Shown here in pieces: positions 31,801-44,309 of a stretch of DNA of 64,000 nt (position 1 is its first letter; each line of letters begins with the position of its first letter). Below the pieces are notes generated by a model that ran no database searches, was not told the origin of the DNA, and was given only the letters and a program-made list of their open reading frames with translations. The stretch is from Nipponacmea schrenckii (taxonomy: Eukaryota > Mollusca > Gastropoda > Lottiidae): NCBI GenBank assembly GCA_030562195.1, contig JAUJPP010000012.1:6758001-6822000 (forward strand), written 5' to 3'. A program made the translations under genes and the position numbers.

Positions 31801-34800
31801 CGATCGATCTACATCACTAAAAGTGAAAATGGCAATACATGTATACTTATGTTTGTTAATACTCCTCGTCAACCTCAATGTTTTACTGAAAGTAAATCTT
31901 TTTTACAGTTTTATTACGCATTCTGAGCTAACTCGTTCGGTAAGTATTGTACAAAATATGTCGACTAAAGTCAGTGAATTAATTCCTTGCTGTACCCGAC
32001 AATCTATTTCATCCTTAGCTACCCATGACATTTATCTGGATGAAATTCCGACATCTGTTTCAACTTCCGGTGTAGGTGATGAATTTCGAGCTACTGAGGC
32101 AGGGCATGCTCTTGTTTAAGAAACAATCATCTCACCGCGAGACTGTGTTTAGCTTAAGTTTATATACAATTATGAAGAATTTCAAGGTAATTTTGTGATA
32201 TGTAACAGAAATTGATATAAAATATCTCGATGACTGGATCTCTTTAATTTACACCATATCAGATAGGGTTGTTTAATTAATCGCAAAATTTAATCTCTTA
32301 GCGTCAACTAAAATTTGCTGTTTTGCACTAGTTGTTTCTTTCTTATTTTCGTCCAACATTCCATGGACATATCTGAATGGATAGATAGCAGTAGGTATTA
32401 GTAAATAGAGTGTACATGTCAGTTTCTACTTTTTAAAGATGGATGTGAGTGTATTTTATGAATGAGTGTAGTGTTCAGTAAATAGCCAATATGGATGCAA
32501 TTTATTCATATTATAAAGTGTATGGTTCAGACTAATAGCAAAATAAAGAAGTTGATATTCAGAAATTAGAATCAAAGCTTCTACAAAATTGTATTTAAGT
32601 ATCATTTTAAATATAGATTATGCCATATGAATATTCATAAGATTGGGCTGCATTTCGTTTATGAAACTGTCATCCTATTTGAGTGAAGACTTAGTTTCGT
32701 TTAGAAAACTGTGTTATTCGATCTGACTTGATGTTATTCTTCGCCTTCAGAACCGTGACAAATTTTACTAAAAGATTTAGACATTAAAACCCCAATAAAG
32801 TCGCGTTTTATCTCATCGTCTTTTGTATTTCGTCAATCTTTCTACTGCACCTGTAATATCACACTTTCTCGTCACAATGGTGGAAACCCGAGACTATCGC
32901 TTAATCTCGCTTTATCTCGCATATTTGAGACGTGACAATCTGTGTTTTGATATGTGTAGGTTTAAATGAAGAAGAAATGAGGAGTGATTAATTTCATCAA
33001 AATGAATCTCTCTGTCACATTTTGTGAACTAATAGCTGTTAAAAAATCTGTAATTAGAATGTAGCCACTGTTGTTTGTTACATTACTGTCCATTATAATA
33101 ATCAGATATCAGTGTGGTCCTAGTTACAGTATTAACTGTCGGCTACATTAAACATTGGTTTTAATTTGTTTAAACATTATTCAACTAAACTGACTAAACG
33201 TAATCAATGAAAAATGTTAATATAAAGTTTATTTTAAACATAATATGTCATCATGGCAGGTGTGTAAAGGGGTTCAAAAGGCATATCTTTCTTATAAATT
33301 GGTTTACAATAGTACCGACAGTAGCGTTTATCAGGAGGACAAGATTCAGAAATAAAGTCAATGAATGATGAAGCAGCGGTTGAGAACTAAGTGGTTAGCA
33401 TCTACAATTTGCTACAGATTAATAGTATATGTATATTATACAATGCTTAATGTTACTAGTAAGCCCTAATTCGCGGTGACCCATGCTCTCGAATCGTTAC
33501 ATATGAAGAAAACCCCAAGATCTTGTCGTAACAGCATCAATCGATTATTTAATATGCTCTCAGCAAATTAATACTATAAGCAGATAAAGTGGTAATTTAT
33601 AACTAATATGTCTTCATGACGTAAACTTTCAATTTTACCGAATATTCTGGTAAGACACAATGGAAAGATTTGGCCTGCAATAAAGTATACTTTAGTCTTT
33701 AGTATTCATTAGATTGTTTGTTCTGGTAAACTTTCCCACGAACGTATAGAAACATTTAAACCTATACATAAGGTGTATAAATATCATGTTCATATACTAT
33801 AGTTGCTATACAACTGCGATTTCGTATGTTACCCAGTAACGAATTAGTTCTATGAGCATATAATTATCGACAGTGAACATCTTGAATATTTCAAATTTGA
33901 TCGGCGTCTTGAAAGAGATTTCTGAAAACACCATGATAATTTAACTATCGGCGACAATTTTCATTTCTTTTCAACGTTTAAAAACCAATTTCAAGATTGA
34001 AATTGATTCTTTAAGATGTGTTGTGAGGGACACTGATGTCCGAATGACCTTAAATAAATTAACAGTAATACTCTATAGGATCATTTCAAAATTCAATACC
34101 ATTGTCAAGCTGAGGAATAATATGGATTGCGTTTAGTTTTGGAATTTAACAGACCAGAAGAGAATGGAGAATTTTGTTAAGAAACAAAGTCTGATAGTTC
34201 TAAGCTATTAAGATATGTTAATAAGCAACTATTCAGCTGTCTAATAATATTAACTTCATCCATTCAGTCAACCAAAGTTATGTCATTCCACAATTTGCAC
34301 CAAGCCGTTACGTGAAAAGAAACTGAACATGCACAAACTCTGAGTGTTATTGGAAGATTAGTAATGAAATTTAGCAATGAGTAAATCGGCTTAAGAAAAA
34401 GGAGAGAGTTTAAACATCTCAATATCCTCTTTTATATTAATTTCAACTACCGAAACACAATGTTCAGGACTATTGTTTAATTTTATTACGATGAACCCTG
34501 GGCGACCATCTTCTCCTTCAAACCCGCCCAGACATAACTTTATCAATAGTAGAGGTGAAAGGAGTGCGCCCTGCGGGGCAATGTTGGGTTATGCCATGAT
34601 GTATTTACTCGATGACCACTACATCAATTACCCATTTCTTTAAGAATAACTGCTCATTCAGGTCACCTCATTCATAGACTGACTGTTTAAAACGAGTGTT
34701 AGGGGTGAAATGGATCAGGGTAATGTTATTGTCCTGGGAGACAATCAATGGAAGAATTGTTTAAATCACTACTATTCAACATGGTAACTGACACTATTTT

Positions 34801-35382
34801 ATCATTAATATCTGCTGTGCAGATCAACTCATTTACCATGCCAGTGAAGTTAATATGTGTAAAATATCGGCTTTTGTTCCTCGACTCAACAATCTGTATT
34901 ATTTCATCGGGTTAAAAAAAGGAAAGTTGGAGCGAATAATATGTGGACAAACTTCTGTCATTTAAAGATTCAATGATGTCATAATTAACTTGATTTCTAC
35001 TCTAAATACCCAATAATACGCACAGATTACTATTTCATCAGCTGTCAGACGACATTTAATAAACGTCAATTTTTATTCTCTAGTTAGTACATGTTTTTTA
35101 ATGGTATAATTTGAATTACAATCGTTATAGATATGTGCTTATTTGGGGGCGAGGGATTTTTTGAAAAAAGTTTGACTGAAATAGAATTTCCTATTTTGCT
35201 GTTCCACTATAAATGTATTGAATAATAAGGGAAATACATGTAAAGGGCGCTGATTATTTGTCAGTACTGCAGTATAAACGGAAAACTGTTTTACGAATTC
35301 GAAATTTCGACTTTATTCTGTTTGATAAAAGATAAAACCAAATACAAATCCTAGATATTCTTCGTTAACATTATGAGCTTTA
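28806..35382. other. gene-free spacer between the paralogs, second part
   Basis: AT-rich with no supported gene. A 107-codon open frame at 31796-32119 has a hydrophobic stretch but no other support. A possible reverse-transcriptase fragment at 34475-34610 is listed separately. Confidence 0.4.
34475..34610 (-). pseudogene. possible decayed reverse-transcriptase fragment
   Basis: On the minus strand a short open stretch reads APQGALLSPLL. It resembles the conserved PQGxxLSPLL block of LINE-type reverse transcriptases. A stop codon sits three codons before the block, and no downstream YxDD motif is present. The local G+C rise fits a foreign fragment. The match is short, so it may be chance. Confidence 0.25.
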
Positions 35383-35662
35383 AAGGGATACTGCGTAATA
35401 GTATGAACATACACTTTTAGTTCTCAAGAATGTGCAATATAGGTATATATTCATCAGTGAACTAACCTGGTTTCATAGAGTAACAGAATCCCTTAAAATC
35501 TTCAAAACTCACAAAACCCAGCCATTTTGAAAAATGGGATATTTTTTTTATTTTTTGATATCAATTATGGCAGCAGGTATATTAACTGCTGAATAGAGGG
35601 CTCTTATTGGCCAAGTATAAAATTTTCAAATTTTATGTTCATTTTAAGACCTAGTATCCCTT
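35383..35662 (+). mobile_element. 280-bp miniature inverted-repeat element, copy 1
   Basis: The ends are inverted copies of each other: AAGGGATACT at the left and AGTATCCCTT at the right. Similarity continues inward for about 30 bp, including ATGAACATA. It has no coding capacity. A target-site duplication was not identified. Related sequence recurs at 42716-42835 (reverse orientation) and 60612-60900 (same orientation), so this is a dispersed family resembling a MITE (nonautonomous DNA transposon). Confidence 0.7.
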
Positions 35663-37380
35663 GAATAAATATTATAGTCAATCTGAGTTATTTCTGTTAG
35701 ATCCATACAATATTTTAAAATCAGTATGGGTTGTTCAGTAGGCTATAAAATATATATAAAATATTGGCTTTATGACCTAGTATACAAATAAAATCAAATT
35801 TGTCAATAGAAATAATGATCTATTGTTACTGAGTACTTCTACTTTAAATTACTTATTTATTTTATCAGTTAGAGTCAATAAGGACACGCGTCTTGTCATA
35901 TAGTACCTATAATACAAGTGTCACTTAACAATAACTTTACCATTCACAACTTCTTTATTCAAAATACTGACTATTCTTAACTTCATTGATAGAGACAATT
36001 AAGGGGCGGTAACTATCACATTACTTCCGCTAGCTTTTCGACTCTCAAGGAGTGATCTATATAATAATTGAATTATATAAGATTGTAGGAGATGTCACCT
36101 ATAGTTGGCTAAGTCTATTATGCTACAATTATCTATATACCAATTGAAAACTCTTCAAAAGTCAGCCATACGAAGCGATTTTTTCCAAAGATTAATCAAG
36201 CTAGGTTGGCATCAAGTAAAAACACTTTAGGTGACTAAAGCTGCCACATTTTATATTTTCTGCACTGTGAATTTACAAGTCATGGGTGGGATAACTGTTC
36301 AATGTTAAAATAGTACCTTTCCTACATCCAGTTCCTACTTAGTTAGTTATATCATTTTACACAATTCTTAGAGAAAAAAAATATTCACATTGTATTTGAT
36401 AGACTTTATCTTGAAAAAGTTTGAATTTGTAGATTTGTAGTAAATATATCTTATATCTAATCCTAAATTGTTTAAATGCTTAACAAATCTTTGTTTATAG
36501 ATGTATGTCTTGTTTCTCAACGCTAATCATACATCCACCTTAATGTAACAAGGAAATATTAAAAAATATTACAATTATGTTTATTGGTTGTTTTATGGGG
36601 TTACGTTTGGTATTATTTGACTAAATATTATACAGATATCATATAGCTAAGGTATCTCAATTCCTGTTATCATAGAGTAAAATAAAACAATTTATCGTTG
36701 CAAAATACATGTAGTTTATTTTAGGCAATTCCAGGGTTACCGATATTGTGACATTTTACTAAATATAATACTGCATTATATGTTAAAATCTCGAGGATGA
36801 AATTTTTTGCTAGACAACGTGGAATGCAAATCCCGTTTTGGCTTATGGATAGTATTATTGTAAGGTTTTTCTTATACAATACTGTTTAGATGGTCTGAAA
36901 TCTTATTGACATGGACCTTAAGCTAATTTAATTACAACGACAGTGTTTAAATGATTCACCTCAATAATGGTAGAATATTTGTGTGAAGCATATGAATCCT
37001 CAATCCTATGCTAATAAAGTATTAAACATGAATATATAAATATATCAGTCCTGTTATAAACATTTCGATATATTCATGTGCGACACTGTACAGGCTTTTT
37101 TCAAAGTTACTCTAGCAACAATTTTTATTTCATATGATTTTTTTTTTTTTTTTTTTGAATAAATGGAATAAATGATTATGTTATCCAAAAGGTTTACTGT
37201 ACACAAGTTCTTTTATAAGAGTATAATATCGACACTATAATATACGTGTGAAAATCATATCAATAAAAGAACAAAGCAATGTCAATATATCATATAAAAG
37301 ATATGATTAAAAAAAATAGCAAATTAATAATTGAAGACAACATCTCACGCGCTTTTAGGTGACAAATAGCTCCGCCTCTT
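35663..37380. other. spacer upstream of plus-strand Barhl
   Basis: AT-rich with no gene seen. It includes a poly-T run of about 19 at 37138-37156. Confidence 0.4.
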
Positions 37381-37836
37381 ACAAGTCTGATTGGTTGTGG
37401 TGAATTTTTGATAGGTTTTATTCACGCGATGTATAACAATGGCGACTCGTCAATGTTTCATCTCATCTTGACGGACAAGTATTACTGATTAACTACTATG
37501 TGATTTGCAAACAAATCGAAGTCAAATTTACGACAAACATCATTCGGTTCAGCATTGATCGATTCGGAGAACTGCCTGCTATAATGGCTGACAAGAAACA
37601 ACGATAATTTACCGATCACTTTTATTGGACAAATCTTAGTAATTAGATTTAGGAGAAAAATCTCTACTAATTTTGTCTGTCATTTAGTTTTGACGTTTTA
37701 CTGGTCGTTAGAAATTAGATTATTAAGTGAGAGTATTTGATGGTGTGTTTATCGCGATTTTGTCATTTAACAGAGAGTGTCAACAACATCATCTTAGTCT
37801 AATCAGATCTAGATAGAAGCATCATAACCAATCAGC
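37381..37836 (+). promoter_or_regulatory. proximal 5' region of plus-strand Barhl
   Basis: Contains the presumed 5' UTR and promoter. An inverted CCAAT box (GATTGG at 37389-37394) and an ACAATGGCGAC sequence near 37437 are visible. No TATA box is evident. The upstream in-frame stop at 37825 limits the coding start to the ATG at 37837. Confidence 0.3.
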
Positions 37837-40800
37837 ATGGAAGACAAAAGCTTTACAAATTCTGATTCGGAAACGGATGTGTTAAAAACACCAGAAAGAA
37901 TTGTGGCCCAGGCATCAGAAATGGACAGATTGCTGAATTCAGAAAGAATTCCAAATCCACAAAGAATGGTACAAGGTGATTCAGACAGCGATGATTCAGA
38001 AATAGACTGTGGTGAAAAAGAGACAATAAATTCTAAAAACTTAGAAAAACAAACAGCGAAAATTTTACCAGTGACTGTTAGTAAACCATCATTTTTAATT
38101 TCTGATATATTATCTGATAAAGGACCTAGTCGTAATCATACAGCACCTTGTTTTCCTCATAGACGTCATTTGTTTACTAACTCTACCTTTCCAACCTCTC
38201 TACATGACAGTCATAGTAAATCATGCAGTGAAACTGATCTGTTACTATCTAGAAATATATCAGTTGATAGTGACAATGATATATCTGAAGGTAAGACACG
38301 TTTTTTTTTTCAATTCCAATCTTAGGTATACAGATTAAATTCTCTTGCCAGTAGAATAATTGCTTCTGAATACAAGACAAACACTGAATTGTGTTGTAAA
38401 TGATATTGAAATTTAGATGATTGTAGACCTTTTTTTCATATGATTTGTGCTGATCCTTAGAAGACAAGTAGTGCTCCGTAAAAAACATTATGAATATTTT
38501 GCAAAAAGTATATACGTGTGTCTCTATATTTTGCAAATATTTATTGTAAATAATAGTTTATTTCCTATTTTTTCAAAGGTGTTTTTGATATATCTCCTTT
38601 CTAAAATACTCTTTAAAAAAGCAAATTGGTCGCTTTATTTGAAATATTCTCCAAAACATTCTGTTGTTAACAAAATATTATGTTCTTATCATCATTATCT
38701 AGTAATGGTTGATATTGTTTAACAAGCTAATAGTCAAAATACTCAATTATTTATAATAAATAGAGTCAAACAATTAAACACTTTAGATGTTTCAAATACT
38801 GTCTAAATTATTTAGTAAACTCTTGTATTGATTGTATGGTATAAAATAACTATTTACATTTAAGAATGTATACTAAGCGTAAGGGAATACGCAGAATTAT
38901 CTAAAACACTAACACAATACTTTACTTCCATTATCTATTTTCATTTAAGACGTTTTTTTTTATATAAAGTTTGGCATGTCAAGCATGCTGTAAATAGGAA
39001 ACCGCTTTTAGATTTGAGTGTAAATTTTTAATGAACCCAGACTATTCTAAAACTCGTTTGAACAATGAATATTTCTACGGCTATTGTTCGTAATAAAATG
39101 ATTCTCCTTATTTTGTTAACTTTATTATTGATCAGTTCCATTATATTTGAATCGTATCCTATAGAAATAAGCTGCAATGGATACCAAAATATTCCAAACA
39201 TGATAAATTGCACTCATGGAAAGTGAAAATAAGTCAAAAACAAAATGCAAAGATGAAAATAATTTTGCCTCTTTTGCCCCGGGAATTGTAGAATAAGGGT
39301 GGTAATTAAATAAAGTGAAAGAAACCTTATTGGGTTAAAGTAAGAATTCCAGAATCAGTAAAACCGCGCATCAAACAAAGATTACCATCTCTTACATGAG
39401 TAGTTATAAATGAAATAAAATCATCAAAATAAATAAGCTATTGTGTTAACCGTTTAATTTAGTGGTTTTCTGAATTTTTGTAAAAAAATTTTCTTATATT
39501 TGATAGTCTTAAATAAATTTCTGGTTTATTCTGAAGTTCTTGTACGAATTTGTAAAAAATGTTAAATCATTATAAAGATTGCGTGACAAAATTAGTTGAG
39601 GTATTGACATGAGATGAACTTCAAGTTTAAAATTACCAAGTAGTTAATCGTGATATATATCTAATACTACATACAGCCCAGACTTCTGTACATTCATAGT
39701 CGCCAAAAAACTCCTTCAGACAATGACTTCCACAGATCTGTTATTACCGGGTGACTTCAGAAGTTAAATAAGTCAGTAAAAGAATAAATATTTTATAAAT
39801 AAATTATAATCACTAAGGTTTAGGGAACAATTTTGAAAGAATACAAGTGTTTAGAAAATATATCATTAAAATTATAATTTTAAGGTTAATCTGTCATTGA
39901 ATAGTGATATTCTATCTGATGCCAAATTTAGATAAATGTTTCTTCTTTAACGATAAAATTTAGGAGTTACGTGAATCTGATATAGAATCTATCCATCGAA
40001 TATCTTTTAAAATTCTTTCTAACTGTACCCATGTTGTGATTCGGATATGATCTGTGCTGGCAACTTTGCAAATAGACTATTTCAACGATTTCAAAGAAAA
40101 TACAACTAGAGCCCTTTATTTTTAACATTTTAAGATTATTTTGGGCCATGTTATTTTATACGAATAACAAATTGAAACCGATGTTTTTGTTATGTCTTCT
40201 TTCCTTTTCTGTGCAAAAAGCATTTTTAATAGTAGTAATATCTTTAACATTTTTAAGGGGGTGAATAATATTGGTGCTTGCTATAGAGGAGATCATTGAA
40301 ATTATACGAGAATTGAAATTATATACATCATGTTTTATTGCAGGAGAAGAAAGCGAGAAAAGCTTTACCAACTCAGAACATCCGACATCTTTATCCAAAC
40401 ATAAAAAGGCAAGAAAAGCACGAACAGCGTTTTCAGATCACCAACTTGGTTCATTAGAAAAAACATTTGAACGCCAGAAGTATTTAAGTGTACAAGATAG
40501 AATGGAATTGGCTGCAAAATTAAATTTAACAGATACTCAAGTTAAAACATGGTACCAGAACAGAAGGTAGGATTTAGTAATTATTATGGCACTATATGGA
40601 AATATTACTTTTGATTCTGATCAAATTACTAATATATCTGAAAGACTAACAATGCAGTGTTTATTTGTTCGTCATGTTAGGGACCCTTTTAATTGTTTCC
40701 GTAAAATTTTACGTTTTTTGTTCTTGATCAAATACGTTTCCTTTTAGTTTCTTTATTCGGCTATCTTAATATAATGAATTTCTGAGACCAAAAATATTTA

Positions 40801-43800
40801 TAAATATGTTACAAACCGCGGATTCCTATAAGCAAAAATAAAAACCGGCGATGTGTATTTATGTAGTTTATTGATTTCTGTACATATTTGGAAGTATATA
40901 TAAATATGTTTGAAAAAATGAATAAATCGAAATAGCTATCGAAATACGTTTTTTTTTTAGTGAAATTTGTTAAGGATTAGGCTAAAAGTTCAGAAGGTTC
41001 TTCCTACTTAAATTATATTATATATTATACAATATCAGAATATTAAAGTCGTATTTAATATGGCACAGGCGAAAATTACCATAAAAGTTCAGAAAAACAG
41101 GGCATGTGTTTTTTTGGTGAAAAGTATCTGGCACGATCTTGCACAATCATGTGCATGATTTAAACATAATAACTGGGCATACAACTATGATTAAAGATAT
41201 GATTCAAAGTATTTCAACTATTGAGAAAGCTTTCTACTTGATTTCTTGCTTTATCAATATGTATTAAGAACAGTTCATGCTGAAGTAGAAGATGAATAAT
41301 ACTATAAACTATAATTTTAATATTTACTTCTAAAACCATCCAATATTCTCTATATACATACTCAATAGCTTTATTGATGATTTTCAAATGGAGATGCGAT
41401 ATCTATCATCCGATTGATTGTTGAAAAATAAACCTGCGGGGATTCTTTCAGTAGAGAATTTTAAAATCCAATTTCAAGAGTTCAACGAGTGTGAAAATGT
41501 TTTTAAGTGATGTAACAAACTACAAAGACATGCTCTTAAGTCCGATTAAGATGTTATTGAAGTTCGTGGGTCGAGATCTAATATAAGAAAAGGGTGTATA
41601 AAAGTGGTCCCATTTGTAAGATGATACGAGTTTATTTTTATCATATTAAAAAACATACATCGATATAACAAGACTTTTCACTGTGCGTTATGTATACATT
41701 TATTCAATATTATGATGGCTCTATTTACACAAAAGTCTCCAACAAGAGCACAAATAACCGCAATGTTATCGTATTGATGGGTTTGTACAACTCGTTTACA
41801 ACTGCCCTTAGTTTAGGGGAAAGTGGGTGTATTAATTATCATAATTGTCATTGCAGTTCTGTAGCTACCTTACCTGAAAGGCGTAGTAAATTATATGCTT
41901 TGAAATTCTTATTATTATACGAAAATCTGTTGACTTTTGATATAATATATGGATATTCGTCGAACAAATTTTGATATTTTTTCAAACGAGAATGAGCAAT
42001 CTTACAGAACTCTCATCAGGTGGCCCTTAACTCTTTAATAAATAACGAATTGTCCTCTACTAAATACCTTAATAAAGAAGCGTAAATAAAGATACAAAAG
42101 GCGGATCACGAATATATTTTAATATGGCACGAAAAATCTTCTAGATCTAATCTCTGACTAAACATTACACTTATATAATTTTATGTAGAAAAAGAAAATT
42201 GTTATAAAATGAATTAAAATAGAATAAAGCAGGTGGATAGGCTAAGATGAAAGGGAGTTTTTAATTATTAAACGGATTTAAAGAATAAACTTTCTTTATT
42301 TTCATTAGGAGAAAATAAATATAGCAGTAAGAGTTATCACCACCTTGTAACCCTCTACAATCTCGGTGGGTGGCGCTGCTCTATCTGGCCACTTTATATT
42401 GCCAATAAAAACTTTCCACCCAAACCCACAAAGGAATAAAATTACATCACTTTGTTACGAATTCTCCTGGATATTAGTGTTAACTCATCTTTTTATTTCA
42501 ATTCAAACATCTGATCAAAGTTGAAAAGACATATAATCGCCCTTTAAAAACACAAATTATAAAAGTGACAAGTTTAATATGTTCGAAAGCAGACCCACCA
42601 TCACTAAATATAGTCTACTAATTAAATCACTTCTAAACAATATGTTTATTTTTTAAGAAAACGTTTTCATTAAATCTTAATACAATACACTCGTGTGATT
42701 CTAGTTTCCAAGTTGAAGGTATAATAGGTCTTAGAAGGAGCATAAAATTCCATTTCACCCAAACATGGCCAATAACAGTATATATCTATCACTGGATTCA
42801 CTTGGTGCCATTACTATACATCAAACTCCCTCTTTAAATCCACAAAACCAAGAACTTAATTACAAAACGCTCAATACATCCATTAAGCGATTTTTGGAAT
42901 TGCGAGAAATCCGTTGTAATTATAAAGGGAAGTAACTCTAACATGGGGTTTTCCCGCGTCCTAGAATTCACCTCAACATCGTCAGGCATTGTACAGTATT
43001 TGGATTCACAGAGGACCGAGAAAAAGCAATTCATATGATTTAGAATGGATATTCCAACATTAACACAATTTTTAACGAAATATTAATCTCTGGGAATAAC
43101 CGGAAAATGATTGCCATAGAGCGCTTGTCCATGGATGGGATGTTGTTTTTCCCGTTGTAGGCCTATATTTGATTACCCAGACGCGCTTTTTCTCAAACAG
43201 AACGGATTCATCGCTCACTTATTTTAAAAATTCCGGATACATGTATAGTTTTTATTGTCGCTTTTTGAAAATTGATAAAGTGCGGGATGCATACTTATTT
43301 AACCAATAGTCAATATTAAGCACAAATATTAACCGTAGGGTGAGTGTACTGTAAGCCCTATTACACCGATAAAGTTATGTGATTTGTGATTTGTAAATTA
43401 ATTGTTATTAATTACAAAAAATATACTAAAGTTTTGATTCTTAACTGACTTTAACTTTTCAACCCATATGTTAATTTGTAAATTCTGACTATATGAATTA
43501 TTATAAATCGTTCGATAATGGCACCAGAAGGGTTTAATGGTTGTAATTTGACTGCTTTTGAATTCATGCATAAGAAACTTATAAAGTATTCTTGTTAACC
43601 TTGTGTCGTAATTGGTCGCGTGTTGAAAATTTATATGACCTAATAATATCCTCTTTATTCATAACTGGTTAATAGAGTCAATTAGTGGAAGATTAGTTTA
43701 TCAAGTCCTATATCTTCTCATCTAAACGCTGATTAACTAAATATCTCTTTAATGACGTCCTCGATTTGTTTAATGAACTCTCCCCTAACTGTTTCTTCTT

Positions 43801-44274
43801 TATGATCTGATCTATTAACCAAACCTTCATTACGCTTGTCCTATTCCGTTAATTCCGTACATCGTAATCGGAACTATTCAGGCGTTAACGTCTATCTCCG
43901 CCATTCAAATACGACGAGAAGGCATATGGTGATAATACAAATACTTTATTTATAACGGGTGTGATGTTTAGAATAGAACAATTAGTATTTAAATGACAAG
44001 AGTAGTGTGAGATTGTTCAAACTTTGTTGGTGACAGAAGTTTAGCCATGGGGCATATCTCATTTAATCTTATACTAAGAACATCTCTTTTACAAACAAAT
44101 GAACCGCCAAGTCAAAAATATGCGATAGTTAATCATGTCGAATGGTGTATCCACAATACGCGTAGCACTATATATTATGATATATAAACATGGATTAAAC
44201 ACTATAAATGAAACATTTAAAATTTTCTTTGATTGTTGAAATTTGATTTTCTCTGATACATTTCATACGTGATG

Positions 44275-44309
<35 letters not shown>

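Noticed and set aside
31796..32119. 107-codon open frame with a hydrophobic stretch near its start, possible small secreted or membrane protein
   Set aside because: No recognisable domain, no splice partner and ordinary AT-rich codon use. Length is compatible with chance in 64 kb.
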